Positions 43,754-55,571 of a stretch of DNA of 64,000 nt are shown piece by piece (the stretch's first letter is position 1; each line of letters opens with the position of its first letter). The stretch comes from Primula veris (lineage: Eukaryota; Streptophyta; Magnoliopsida; Ericales; Primulaceae). The stretch covers positions 29,669,060 through 29,733,059 of the forward strand of contig OY821742.1 of the NCBI GenBank assembly GCA_963682055.1. Direction: 5' to 3'. A program made the position numbers and the translations under genes. The notes beneath the pieces are model-generated. The model worked only from the letters and a program-made list of their open reading frames with translations. It was not told the DNA's origin and searched no databases.

Positions 43754-44322
43754 TGATAGAACACAAAAAATCAGACCCGAATATTTTATTCGGGTCGTAA
43801 TCAACCCACTTTATAAATGGGCATCCAACGCTTAAATGGGTCATCTCATATTGGTTGTAGGGATTGAGGGGCTACAACACAAAGCCCAAGCCCAATCAAA
43901 GGGGGACCCTTGTCTGAGAAATCCCTGGGATGAAGACATTTGTCACTATCCTAGAAGGCGCAGTTGCCTATAAATAGCCCACTACCCCTCCTAGAAAAGG
44001 ACCAGAAAATCTATCCAAAAAATATAGAGAGAAGTTAAGAAAAGAGAGAAACTAACCAAAGCATATCACTTCGAGAAATAAACCGAGAAAAGACAGCCGA
44101 GCACCGAATAAAAGAGGAGAAAGACCAAGACGAGAGATTAAATAGTCATATCGAGCATAATTGTAAGACCGAAATACTAATCCGAGCAAATGTAATAGTC
44201 CGAACAAGGACAATAATCCGAGCAATAATAAAGATCAGGAAGTATCCTTTATTCACGGTTGATTTACCATTATATCATTGTTGAAAAGCCTAACGCGACC
44301 GACCAAAGTTATGGCTTTATCA
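43754..44322 (+). repeat. 3' LTR of element 1
   Basis: 569 bp, identical to 26975-27543, ending TATCA and followed by the target duplicate ATATA. Confidence 0.97.
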
Positions 44323-44939
44323 ATATACTTGTTGAATTTTTTGAGCTTGATTGTTTTCTTACATTTTATTGAACAATCTTTTAACTATACATGAAACCAA
44401 AAACCGAATCACATTCCCTACCATTTCATTTCCGTTCAACGATCTTCATATTTATAATTATAATGCCCTGGTCGGGATTTAGTTTCTTAGCTCATAGCTA
44501 GTGCTTAGTCGTACACAGACAATAACACATTAGTATGTTTAACTTACTTTAACAGTACAAATCTAGAATGACTTATTAAGTTATAATTCCTAAACTATGA
44601 ATAAGAAGATTAATTTGGGGTCGAATTACAAACTTCAGTACTTCACGGATGTAACTATTATTTATTAGGAAACATATTTAAATTGAATATTCAGAAGGGG
44701 CAGAGGAATCCAAATGAATCCATCAAATGGGTCCTATCCACGTGTGCCTTGTCATGCCTTTTCTCTGTTACACTTGTCGCTATTTTACAATTAACATAAA
44801 CTGCCAATAATGAATTATTGGGATACCAAATGTAAATGTTAACTTTACCCTTCAAAAGTTTTTATTTTTTAGCCAAATTGGCCATCCTCGATCGTATCTC
44901 TCCACGTCCCAAATGATATTTTCTGTTTTTTGTCCAATT

Positions 44940-45655
44940 AGTCCACGTATTAATGTGACCAATAATATTTCTTTATAAATTATAATCACACTAACTTTTC
45001 TTTTCATGAAAGTGACAGAAATGAATCATTGCCATCATGCCATGGTCATGATACAACTAGAAAGTTGACACTAGCTAGGGCCTAGGTGTCATGTACATCA
45101 CTAATATTTACTCCGTTTCATTTTTAATGTTCATTGTTTTATTTTGAGAAGTTCATATTTAATGGTCTAGCTCTCTAAATTAGTAAGTGTGTATTCTTGT
45201 CCATTTACAATGTTACCTTTATGCAAACACTCTTACAAATTTAGTTTTTAAACATAGTAGACTTGAAAAAAAAAACATTATATTTTCTGGGCTTTTTCCT
45301 ATTTATTCTACGTGTTTATGTGACCAATAATACCTTCTAATCACATGCACTAACTTTTCTTTTCATGAAAGTGAGAGAGAAAGATCATTGCCATGCGCAT
45401 GATACAAGAAGGTGACACTAGTTTGCTAGGTGCTCATGTGCATGATTAAAAATAAAGATATTTTCTGTTTTTTTTTTTTCTGTTTTTATTGTCCATTGTT
45501 TTATTTTGAGAAGTTCACATACATATACATTATAATGGTCTTAACTTTCTAAATTAGTAAGTATTTTCTTGTACATTTACAATTTTACCATTATGCAAAC
45601 ACATAAAAATTTAGTTTTTAAACATAATAAACGTAGACTTGAAAAAACATGTAAA
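44940..45655. repeat. Diverged tandem duplication, about 365 bp
   Basis: Copy 1 (about 44940-45275) and copy 2 (about 45300-45655) share tgtgaccaataat, cacta-acttttcttttcatgaaagtga, ttgttttattttgagaagttca and tttagtttttaaacata blocks in the same order. Confidence 0.75.
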
Positions 45656-45679
45656 AAAAACAACAAAATGTGAATGGAG

Positions 45680-45680
<1 letters not shown>

Positions 45681-45715
<35 letters not shown>
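45681..45715. repeat. (CA)n microsatellite
   Basis: Run of ca dinucleotides with one interruption. Confidence 0.95.
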
Positions 45716-45716
<1 letters not shown>

Positions 45717-46861
45717 TCAACGAGTTTTTATGGTAACGAGTGTAAAGACATGAACAGAATATTGACTCATATATTACACTGTGAAAAGGGATAACTAAAT
45801 ATTTTTTTGTTACTAGTCTTGGCCATTTTCTCCACCCGTTACAAAACTTTAGATTATATAAATATATGTATGTGCTATATATTATTATATCTTGTTAAAT
45901 TGTTTACAAACTACTAATGATGTAAGTGCCTAATATCTCTATCGACAAATCAGAACGAAAAGTGTAAAAATTTAAAGGTGAAGCCTTTTTATTATCAAGA
46001 AATTTGAGCTCATTTCTGTGGTTAAGAAAAATTAAGAAGAACAAATCGCATTAAGTGATGAATGTCAAGAACACCGATAGTGCATGCCATAGAGTGGCAG
46101 TGTAACCAGTAATACTTAATACTCATAATTGAGTTTGAGTTTAAAAAACTACAAGTGGCCAATAAAATTTAACGATTTGGTGAGGGGCAAAAAACGATTG
46201 TAAATTATTCTAAGGATCTCGTGTGCACTTGTACATAAACTTTAAAAATACGTGTACAACAAATTAAATAAGTGGCTCTTACTTCAATATCTTGGATCCA
46301 GCAAAGATTGGTGAAAGAAGAACCCTGGGTAAGAAACAAAGCCAACAGATAATCCTCCAAATTACATGAATTTTTTTATAGGATTTTGCTAACCTACTTC
46401 TTCCGGGGATATGTTATGTTAAGTATTTAATATGGTATAATAATAACAAATTATATTAACTTCATAGCTTTTTTTTTTTCTTCTTTTCAAATCTTATTAA
46501 ACAGATTAAGATATTTCACAGCAACCACATTTAACAAGACTCGAACTTTCTATTTAAATTATTTCTAGCGGGTTTAACTCACTAATTTATTAACACCAAA
46601 ACCAAATGTATAGCATGTCATTAAATGTTACTTGTTAAAATAATTTAATAGATATTACCTAAATAATAGTAATGGGAATTTATAATTCATTTTATTTATT
46701 ATTGAAAAATTAAAATGCAAATTATAATTTGACAAACTAAAACTAACGATCCAACCTAATAAAAATAAAAATAAAAATATAGAACTCTAGTTGAGACTAT
46801 CCTAAACTTAAATATTTATTAAAATAAATAAGTTATTACATCTAATATATATTAATATATG

Positions 46862-46897
<36 letters not shown>

Positions 46898-47962
46898 AAA
46901 TAAAAATCATAATTTGATTAACCAAAAACTAAGGATTCAACCTAATAAAAACTCAAATAAAAATAAAAAACTCTAGTCGGTTCTACCCTGAACTTAAAAA
47001 TATATAGGAAAGTATAAATAATATACGGAGTTAAAAACATATGGGTAGGTTAATACCCGAACCTAGCCTGGGGGCATAGGTTGGCATTTGCCTTTTTTAT
47101 ATAATCACCAGCGTCAATTTTAAAATTTCTGACGTCGAATATAGTCTCAAATAGGATGATGTTTTTTTCTGTTATTCGTAAAACATGAATCTAATGCAAC
47201 TATATATCAAGCAACATCTCCATGTATGTTTTACAAATACTTGGCAGTTAGATTGGATGTCTCGAAGGGGCACTTAAGTTAGTACTAGTATTTAAACATT
47301 CAAACAAACCCCACAAAAGGCAGTAAATATTCATTTGTAACATTTGTTACAAGTAATACTGAACAGAAGAAGATGAGACTTATTAAGATTTTCGTGTTTT
47401 TCCGGCAGCAAAATGTTTTTTTAGCCTCTGAATTAACTAAGGTGTGTCTGTCATACTACCTGCGGTTTGTAAGCACACAAATTATACAAAAGAGCTCAGC
47501 TACCTATATTTCACAAACGAATATGAGCACCAACGCACATAAACAAAAATGATCGTAAGCAAAAACGTAACGAAGAAATAAACTTGCATCGGCCTTAGGA
47601 ATTTTCAGTTGATTTGGAGTCTACTGCACTTTATTCGTTACACTTATCTACAACAATAGCACTACGTATTTGATTTGTCAAGTTTTCCTACAACAATTTC
47701 ATTTCATACACAAAAAATTGACCAAAAACACAAGAATTTTAGATACATGTAGAAGCAGTAAGAAATCTGATCGTTACACTAATTATTTACAACATAAAAA
47801 TTCCCACTATATGTATATATCATGTTGTCTAAAACATAAACAAAGGAGAACGGGCAAGAAAACTCAGTTTTTCAAGCTTTCAGCCCTATGACCTTCTCGT
47901 CTTTTAAAGGTTTTAAATTCCAGTACTCGACTTTGCTTACAAACATAAAATACCTAAATATT

Positions 47963-50900
47963 CTAAATTCCTTTGCATCCAGGAATATCAACCCAGAAGA
48001 GAGATAATTGAACTTCACCACATTCAACATTTCGCAATCTGAGGCACAACTCCTGTGACACCTGGCCATCAATGCACGTTACATGGCTTTCTTCTGCAAG
48101 GCAGTTCAGTCTGGACGGTTGGATTGTTGCGACTTTGGTGCCAGCTGGCAGGCCTTGCAGATTCTTGTGTTTGGCGTCTACAAACTCTTTTATGTCAAAC
48201 TCTGCATCTCCCATTTTATCGTCCGCAGTGAATGTGTCATGGTCATAAACAGTCTGGAAACAGGAATAAATACAAATCCAAGAATTAGCCATTACCTTAT
48301 AATGATTCAATACCGGTCCTAAATAATAGTAACAAGCAAGTAAATTTGAAAAACCCAATCCGTAAAAAGATGGAAAACAATCATATAAACCCGGTACACT
48401 ATTTTCGTGGGTGTGCCAACCAGTCACATTTTTTAGTTTGTATTTTGAATTAATTTTAGGGTGGTTATTTTTGGGTTCATCAATATGTGTTGGGTTTTTA
48501 GTAGGTGGCACACCCTTAAATTTAGTACACCGGGTTTACGGTAGTGTTTCTTGTGAAAAGATATATCCATAGTCTACTAAAACTTTTCCGTAATCTCAAT
48601 AGGGACTATGTAGTTCATTAAAATTGACCCTTATAAAAGCAGTTCGTTGATTATCACCAATTTGATAATACGATATATAAGATTAATTGATCATTCATCT
48701 AGCACATTAATTCGTCATCAAACGACATTGTACACATACCTCCAGTACATGGCCTACGATTCGCCACCACAAGGACTATACATATCCCGTAACAAATAAC
48801 TTTTTTGTTCACTTCAATATGCAAGTACTTAAACATGAGTTTGTTCTGATACTTGTTACTTGTTAGGAACTTAGCATAGGATATCTATCAAACTGCTAAG
48901 TGAGGAAACGAAAGAAAGAATAAGAGAGAAGAAAGTGATGACTTGTATACATATCCTCAACTCTTAGATCTAAAATAAAGCTTTATTATTTATTTTGAAA
49001 GTAAACCCTGCAGTTTGCATAACAATTAATGTTATCCGAATCCAAAGAAGCAATATACTAAAAACAACAACTAAGATACAAAAGTAACAAAACAATCTCT
49101 TATATCAAAGTTTGAGAGTGCTTCCAATTCCATTTTTCCCCAAACCCAGGTAATCTCACAAATAGACAAGCATATCTCGGCAAATCAAAATAGTTCCGAC
49201 TTAAAAACCACCAAAATATAGGAGCAAGAAATTACTAACAATAAGAAATCATTCGACTTATTTGCATATTAACCACATCAAAGCGCTGAGAAACTAACCA
49301 CATCGCTAGGAATGCATGAAATCTTAGAATCCCATGATCCCAAATCAAATGGAGCCTCTTAAAAAACATTTAATGTTTAAGTTTTCACTAATCCAAGACA
49401 ACAAATATCAGACTTGAGTAATAATAGTATTGACTTAAAACTGACTTACAAGCTGGATAGGGATGTTAGGATCAACAATAGAAAGAGTCAAGTCTTCATT
49501 CCACACAGGATTGACATCTTTCTTTACGACCCGAGTCTTCAATTTCTGCATTAAATTAACGGTAAATGTCAGCAAAGAAAAATAACTACAAAGAAAGATA
49601 CCGGTAAGAAACTAAATACCAAATTTAACCAAGGCAGCAACTAGTAAAAACATGGCATAAATATTGAGACAAAAGATAGTGGTTTAATTTAGTTCGTAAA
49701 AAATTGAAGGATGTGTAATAATAATAAAGAATAACAAAGATAAGCAGTTTTTAGCCCATCCCATGTCATTGTCAAATGATAAATAAATCATCCTAAGACG
49801 CTAAGAAGCACAAAAATCAGACTCTCATACAAGGAAATGGACATAAATATGAACAAGATAGAGAACCACACCTGAAAAAGGAAGACTCTGACAGATGCAG
49901 TTACTAACTTAATGTAATATAAAACTCCTATAGTGCTGGAGTATATATTTACTCTGCAAAGATAGCAAAAGCTCTATCTAGTTAACTAAAGGGCAATTTA
50001 TTATGCCTTACTACCATTAAAACACTCCTTTTTCCTCCTTCTAGAACAACTTCGAAAATCAAGTAGACAGGATTTAACAAAGCTTATAATGTTAAATAAA
50101 CCTCATGGCGTATCAACATGTACATTTTTGTTAAAAACAATTTCAGCGTGCAGAAAATAATCTCTGTATCTTAAAGTGCTCAGGGAGCCTATTGAGCCCA
50201 GATACAAAGCCACACTCACTTCCTCTATCAGAAACAATTAAATTTGACTATATGAAGGTTTTTCAAATTTGTCATTTCGGCAATTTAGTCATAAATTATA
50301 CATCTCAAAATGCACGTATTTCAATTATGGACAAGTAAATTGGAACGGAGGGTGTAATAATTTTCATCTATTCCATGTCTTTAATCCAAACATCTAAACA
50401 TGACACGAGAAACACATTTTTTACAATGTAGTACGGAAACAAGACACTTAATACGTCATAAACTTCTATGTTAGGATCAGGGGAGGAACTAGGTGGTCAT
50501 AAAAATTTGAAAAATCCGATATCTTAAAGAAACAAATTATCTATTAAAGCAATTTGGCACCATTATATTAAGCAGAAACTCAACATATTAACTTAGGGAC
50601 TTATTTAAATAACATCCACCAAAAAGAGTTAAGTTCTGCTTTTCATTGGTTTAGTTTATCATCAAGTCTAGTTTCATTTCATCAAGCATGCTAAAGTTAA
50701 TCTAATAGCACTGATTCATGAAAAGAGTGGTGATATATGTAATGCTGAGTTACCCCAGTAGCATATCCCGAAATCAGTTGAATGCAATTGCATTTTTCAC
50801 CCCTGATCCCCTGGTCACCTCTGCAATTGCAAAGTCACCCCTGCTGCAAACAATGGGAGATTGCTTATGGAGTGCATCATCTCGAAGCAACTCTCCTCCG

Positions 50901-53560
50901 ACAACTACCATTTTTCTTATGAGAAAGAGAACATGCCAATACTTCTACCATTTTCATATTACCACTACATATTCTAAACTTCAACACAAGTAGACAACTA
51001 AAACCTATACTAATCAATCATATAATACTCCATCCATGATCCATCCCATATTAAATGACCACTATCCTTTTCATGAAATTTAAAATGATTGTCCATGTTT
51101 CATATCATTACCCGTAATACTAAATTGAAAATCTATAATGCAGTTAAAATAGTTAATGCATGCCTAAAAATATAGATTCCAAAAACAACCCACCATTACA
51201 AAAAGATACATTTTTACTATAATCCTATCAAACCTATTCGGTACGAGAGATTCTTGAAAAAATCAGGTCTAAGAACATGAGATACACAAATAGGAAATGT
51301 AAATAAGTACATAAACACAGTTACAATTTTTTTTAATCAGAGAACACCCATTGATATTCAATTCACAGAATAATGAATCACGCAATACATACATACAGGA
51401 AAGGATCTAGGTGGAACCGTGGAGACACTCAGGCCTACAACCACTCCCATTTTAATAAACATCGATGAGCACTTTATTTATACTATGCAATTTGATCCAA
51501 TATCAAGAATTAAAAACCCTCCGACACACTAAAAAAGATGATGATATAGGCAGATAGTATTTGACACACACACCCTTGCAGAAACAAAATCTCTATTACA
51601 ATAATTTGCCCACCTCCTAATAAGAAGAAACTTGACATATAAACTTCGGGGCCCCTCCCACATTACAGTCCTGGTTCCGCCACTTATTAGAAAAATATCC
51701 AACGGGGAGAATTAAGTTTTGCTTTTCTTTGGTTTAGTTTCATTTCATCAAGCATTCTAAAGTTAACCTATTACTACTGAACTATGAAAGTAGTCATATA
51801 TGTAGCTGGAAATCACCCCAGTATCATACCCCGAATCAGTTGAATGCATATGCCACTTTTGATCCCCAGGTTTCCTCTGCAATTGCAAAGCCACCCTTGC
51901 TAAAACCAATCGGAAGTTGCTACCTCACTCGGTGTGCACAATTTCTGGGTAACTCTACCCAGAAAACTACATTTTTTCTTATGAGAAAGAGCAATAACAA
52001 CCATACTTTTTCCATTATCATATTACCATTATATATTCTAAACTTAACACAATTAGATTAACCAAAACCTTTCCTAATCAATCACTCCTATAATACTCTA
52101 TGCCCATCCATCCTATATTAAAGGACTACAATCCTTTTTTATGAAATTTAATATGATTAGTCGTATTTCAACACCTTAACCCTCAATCCTAAATGCATAT
52201 ATCATCTCCCTCGATTTCCTTTAAACCTTGAAAATCTAACATGCAATTAAAACAGTTAATGCATGTCTAAAAATCTACATTTTGGAAACAACCCACCATA
52301 GTTATTACTATTATTCTATCAAATCTGCTCCGCACGATAGATTCTTGACAAAATCAGGTCCAAGAACATGAGATACACAAATAGCAAATGTAAATAAGTA
52401 CATAAGCACATAAAATTTTGTACTAATCAGAGAACACCCATTGATAATCAATTCATAGAATATTAATTACGCAACATATACATAGAAGAAAGGACCTAGG
52501 TGGAACCGTGGAGACACTCAGGCCTGCAACCCCTCCCATTTTGATAAAAATCGACGAGCACTGTATTTATACTCTATAGTTTGATTAAAATATTAAAAAT
52601 TAGCAACCCCCTGACATACCATTATAAAAATTGCAGAAACTAAATCTCTATTACAACAATTTGCCACACTCATAATAAGAAAAAACTCGAAATATAAACT
52701 ACGGCCCCTCCCACATTACTGTCCTGGTTCGGCAAAACTATAATACTTTCCCCATTATATATTATAAACTTCAACACAACTAGACTAAATAAAATCTATC
52801 CTCATCAAATTATCAATCATAACACTTTTTTAAAGATTTGAAATGACTGCATGTCTCACAATCTTAACTCTTAATCCCAAATCCATATATCACCTCCGTT
52901 AATTTTGATTAAACCTTGAAAATCTAACATGCAGTGAAAACAGTTAATGCATGTCTAACAAACTAGATTCCAGAAACAACCCATCAATACAAAAAAATAC
53001 ATATCATATCATACTATTATAATAAGCCAACTCAAGATTTTTGAAGCTGCCAAATTTTGCCACTTTTTTCAAAAAATATCCCTACACTTTTTTTATTAAT
53101 TACCATAATACCATACCCTCATAATAAATAGAAAAATTTAAAACTAATAATACTCATCCTCCTTCTTTAACCACCTAAAATTATTTTAAATCTTATCATC
53201 TTATATTCTATATTTTTCTTTTATTCGCCACATATTTGTATTATAACGACACTTATTTTCTATATATTTGTCTTATCACGCATCGCACACGTAACGCATG
53301 GGCACCAATTATTGGTATACTAATAAACAAACATATAAATATAGATAGATAGATAGATAGATATAAAAACAAAAAGTGTAGAGAGAGAGAGAGAGAGAGA
53401 GAGAAAGAGGGACCTGGTTGGCCATCTTAACAACTATATAAGGATCGCTGGTACGAAGGTCTCGAACAGCGAGGTTAATCCCACGCTTAATCCTAATTCT
53501 TAATAACCCTAATATTTTGTCCATACCATTTCCTCCTCCCATCACCCCCTCGTTTTTCAC
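47963..53560 (-). CDS. C2-domain protein of the CAR (C2-domain ABA-related) type
   Basis: Three exons with phase-0 GT-AG junctions: 53560-53414, 49545-49450 and 48253-47963 (177 codons). Exon 1 gives LGLLRIRIKRGINLAVRDL and SDPYIVVKM; exon 2 gives LKTRVVKKDVNPVWNEDLTL; exon 3 gives YDHDTFTADDKMGDAEFDI, IQPSRLNCLAEES and LRLRNVECGEVQLSLFWVDI. This is one full C2 domain with the Ca-binding aspartates (D in VRD and SDP, D in VYDHD and ADDKMGD) and the CAR signature insert. CAR proteins bind membrane phospholipids in a calcium-dependent way and recruit ABA receptors. Length fits the family (about 165-185). Introns are long (3.9 and 1.2 kb) and repeat-rich. An alternative start is M13 (MDKILG). 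This is the only host gene recognised and it looks intact. Confidence 0.93.
48386..48538. mobile_element. MITE in intron 2 of the C2-domain gene
   Basis: Ends TAAACCCGGTACACTA and (reverse complement) TAAACCCGGTGTACTA extend to GGGTGTGCC on both arms, about 30 bp of inverted repeat. The likely TA/TAA duplicate is included in the termini. A related repeat is at about 20100-20250. Confidence 0.75.
50580..53010. repeat. Tandem duplication (about 1.09 kb, two and a third copies) in intron 1
   Basis: The block ggtggaaccgtggagacactcaggcct occurs at 51411 and again 1089 bp later. tctgcaattgcaaag, agaacatgagatacacaaatag and agagaacacccattgata recur with about the same offset. A partial third copy (about 52740-52990) carries the aaacttcaacacaactaga and gaaacaaccca blocks. 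Plus-strand ORFs 50718-50993 and 51840-52061 are the same chance ORF in both copies. Confidence 0.8.
53341..53404. repeat. (GATA)n and (GA)n microsatellites in intron 1
   Basis: gatagatagatagatagata at 53343-53363 and gagagaga at 53380-53404, ending 9 bp before the exon 1 splice donor. Confidence 0.95.
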
Positions 53561-54229
53561 AATTAATATTAAGAAATTGTATAATATTTTTAATTATTAT
53601 TAACCGTATATGCTTGTCCTGATTTTTCAGGTTCACAATTTCTGTATAAAATGAAAAACAATTTGACTGATTGGAAAATGAGGAATATTTTAAAAAGTGT
53701 TTTTTTAGAGAGAGAGAGAGAAAGAAAGAGAGAGATTGTTAATTAAAGTTGGGGTGTAATTATTAATTAATGTGGGGAAAGGCGCGATACGAGAATAGTA
53801 ACATTTTATTAAAAGATTTTGTTCGTTGTGTTTGTTCGACCGGTGTGTTCCTTTGCTTGTTTTATTTTTTATTTATTAAAAGATTTTGTTCGTTTTTTGT
53901 TCGTTGTATAGTAGTACATTTGTAATAGTAACATTTTAATCCCAAAAATTCACATACTTTCTTTCTATGCTTGCATTTTCAATAAGTCACGCTTTTTCAC
54001 AATCTATAAATTATTATTTACCTCTATTAAAATCTACAAAAATAAAAATATTTTCAAAATTACAAAAATTGTATATAAAAAAAAAACTCACTTTTTTTAA
54101 CAAAAAATAAACTAGTTTTTCAAAAAAAAAAAAATCACACAAAAAATAGTTAATCCATAAAAAAATATAAAAATTCAAAAAAAACACAAAATATATAAAA
54201 TAAAAATAAAAAATCATACGGTCCATCAA
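53561..54229 (-). promoter_or_regulatory. Upstream region of the C2-domain gene
   Basis: Presumed promoter and 5' UTR. On the coding strand it holds a CT-rich run (complement of 53707-53740) and AT-rich blocks. No confident TATA box could be chosen. Beyond 54000 the sequence is A-rich and non-coding. Confidence 0.35.
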
Positions 54230-54966
54230 AAGGGCATACTGGTCAATAAATGTATAAAAAGTGCATAAAACGTGCATAGTTTGTGTATAAAATGTGCATA
54301 ATAGGTCAATAAAAATACATACGAGTGCATAAAAAGTTAATAAAATTGCATACATGTGTATAAAAAGTGCATAAAAAGTGCATAAAAGTGTATGAATGTG
54401 GATACGGATGCATAAAAGTTGCATATAAAGTCAATTAAAGTGCGTACGGGTGCATAAAAACGTCAAAAAATATAAAAATTCATAAAAAAAAATCCAAAAA
54501 ACCCGAAGTAAATAAATAAAATCAAGAAAAATAAAATAAAAGGGTCAATAAAAATTGCGTTAATCGTGCATACGAGTGCATAAAAAGTGTATACGGGTGC
54601 ATAAAATATCAATAAAAGTGCATACGAGTGCATAAAAAGTGCATAAAACATCAATAAAATTGCATACGTGTGTATAAAAAGTGCATAAAAAAGTACATAC
54701 GAGTGCATAAAATGTCAATAAAAGTGCATACGAGTGCATAAAAGGTCAATAAATTTGCATACGGATGCATAAAAAGTGCATAAGGATAAGAGTTCATGAA
54801 AGTGGATACGTACGGATGCATAAAATGTGCATAAAAATCAATAAAATTGCATAAAATGTGCTTAAAATGTCAATACAATTGCATACGAGTGCATAAGAGT
54901 TTATAAAAGTGGATACATACGGGAGCATAAAATGTGCATAAAAATCAATAAAATTGCATAGGAGTG
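54230..54966. repeat. GTGCATAAAA minisatellite
   Basis: Irregular tandem units of 20-40 bp built from gtgcataaaa, gtcaataaaa and ttgcatacgagtg. ORFs across it (54014-54424, 54463-54708, minus) are translated repeats. Element 2 is inserted in it. Confidence 0.9.
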
Positions 54967-55492
54967 TGATAGAACATAAAAATTAGACCCGAATATTCTA
55001 TTCGGATCTTAATCAGCCCATATATCATAACTGGGTATCTAACGCTTAATGGGTTATCACCCCATTTACAAAAAGCCCAAGCCCACTTAACTAGAGACCC
55101 ATATCTGAAAAAACTCATGAGATGGAGACATTTGTCAACATCCTAGGAGGCATAATATCCTATAAATAGCCAAGTATCCCCCAAGAAAGGGACCAGAAAA
55201 TCTATCCAAAAAATATAGAGAGAAGTAGAAAAAAGAGAGAAATTAGTCAAAGCTTATCACTTCAAGAAACAAACCGAGCAGAGAAAGAGCCGAGTACCGA
55301 AGAAGAAGGAGAAAGACTAAGATGAGATATCAAATAGTTAAGTCGAGCATGATTGTAAGAAGGAAATTGTAATCCGAACAAGGACAATTGTCGAATAGCA
55401 ATAAAGATCAAGAAGTGTTCATCATTTATTATATATTCAATGTTATATCGTTGAAAAACCTAACGCTACCGCCAAAAGTTATGGTTTTATCA
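54967..55492 (+). repeat. 5' LTR of element 2 (526 bp)
   Basis: Aligns with the 569-bp LTR of element 1 but with many substitutions and small deletions, such as loss of part of the ggattgaggggctacaacac region. It holds a TATAAATAG box near 55158. Confidence 0.9.
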
Positions 55493-55494
55493 AA

Positions 55495-55512
55495 TGGCGC
55501 CGTCTCCGGGAA
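55495..55512 (+). other. Primer-binding site of element 2
   Basis: TGGCGCCGTCTCCGGGAA, 2 bp after the LTR; one base different from element 1. Confidence 0.75.
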
Positions 55513-55571
55513 TCATCTAGTTCCCAACTAGCTTAGATTTCGAATACCAATACTCTACCAGACGAGTAACA

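Larger units (their letters stand above)
26975..44322 (+). mobile_element. Complete 17.3-kb Ty3/gypsy Tat-lineage retrotransposon (element 1)
   Basis: Two 569-bp LTRs (26975-27543, 43754-44322) are identical base for base, and ATATA flanks the element at 26970-26974 and 44323-44327. Inside are a primer-binding site, one intact gag-pol frame, an 86-bp tandem repeat, and about 9 kb with antisense genes. gag-pol has RT before integrase (Ty3/gypsy order), a second RNase H of the archaeal type before integrase and no chromodomain, which marks the Tat lineage. Identical LTRs and an intact frame mean a very recent insertion and a plausible autonomous copy. A decayed relative begins at 54967. Confidence 0.96.
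44323..47962. other. Intergenic host DNA downstream of the C2-domain gene
   Basis: No gene is supported. It contains a tandem duplication (44940-45655), a CA microsatellite, a TA microsatellite (46866-46894) and a second pair of repeats around 46735-46800 and 46918-46990 (caacctaataaaaa...aactctagt). Confidence 0.6.

Noticed and set aside
47670..48322. Plus-strand ORFs opposite exon 3 of the C2-domain gene
   Set aside because: Shadow of the conserved minus-strand exon.
50718..52061. Two similar plus-strand ORFs in intron 1
   Set aside because: Same chance ORF in two copies of the intronic duplication; no domain, weak shared start.
54014..54708. Minus-strand ORFs resembling membrane proteins
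   Set aside because: Translated GTGCATAAAA repeats and A-rich DNA.
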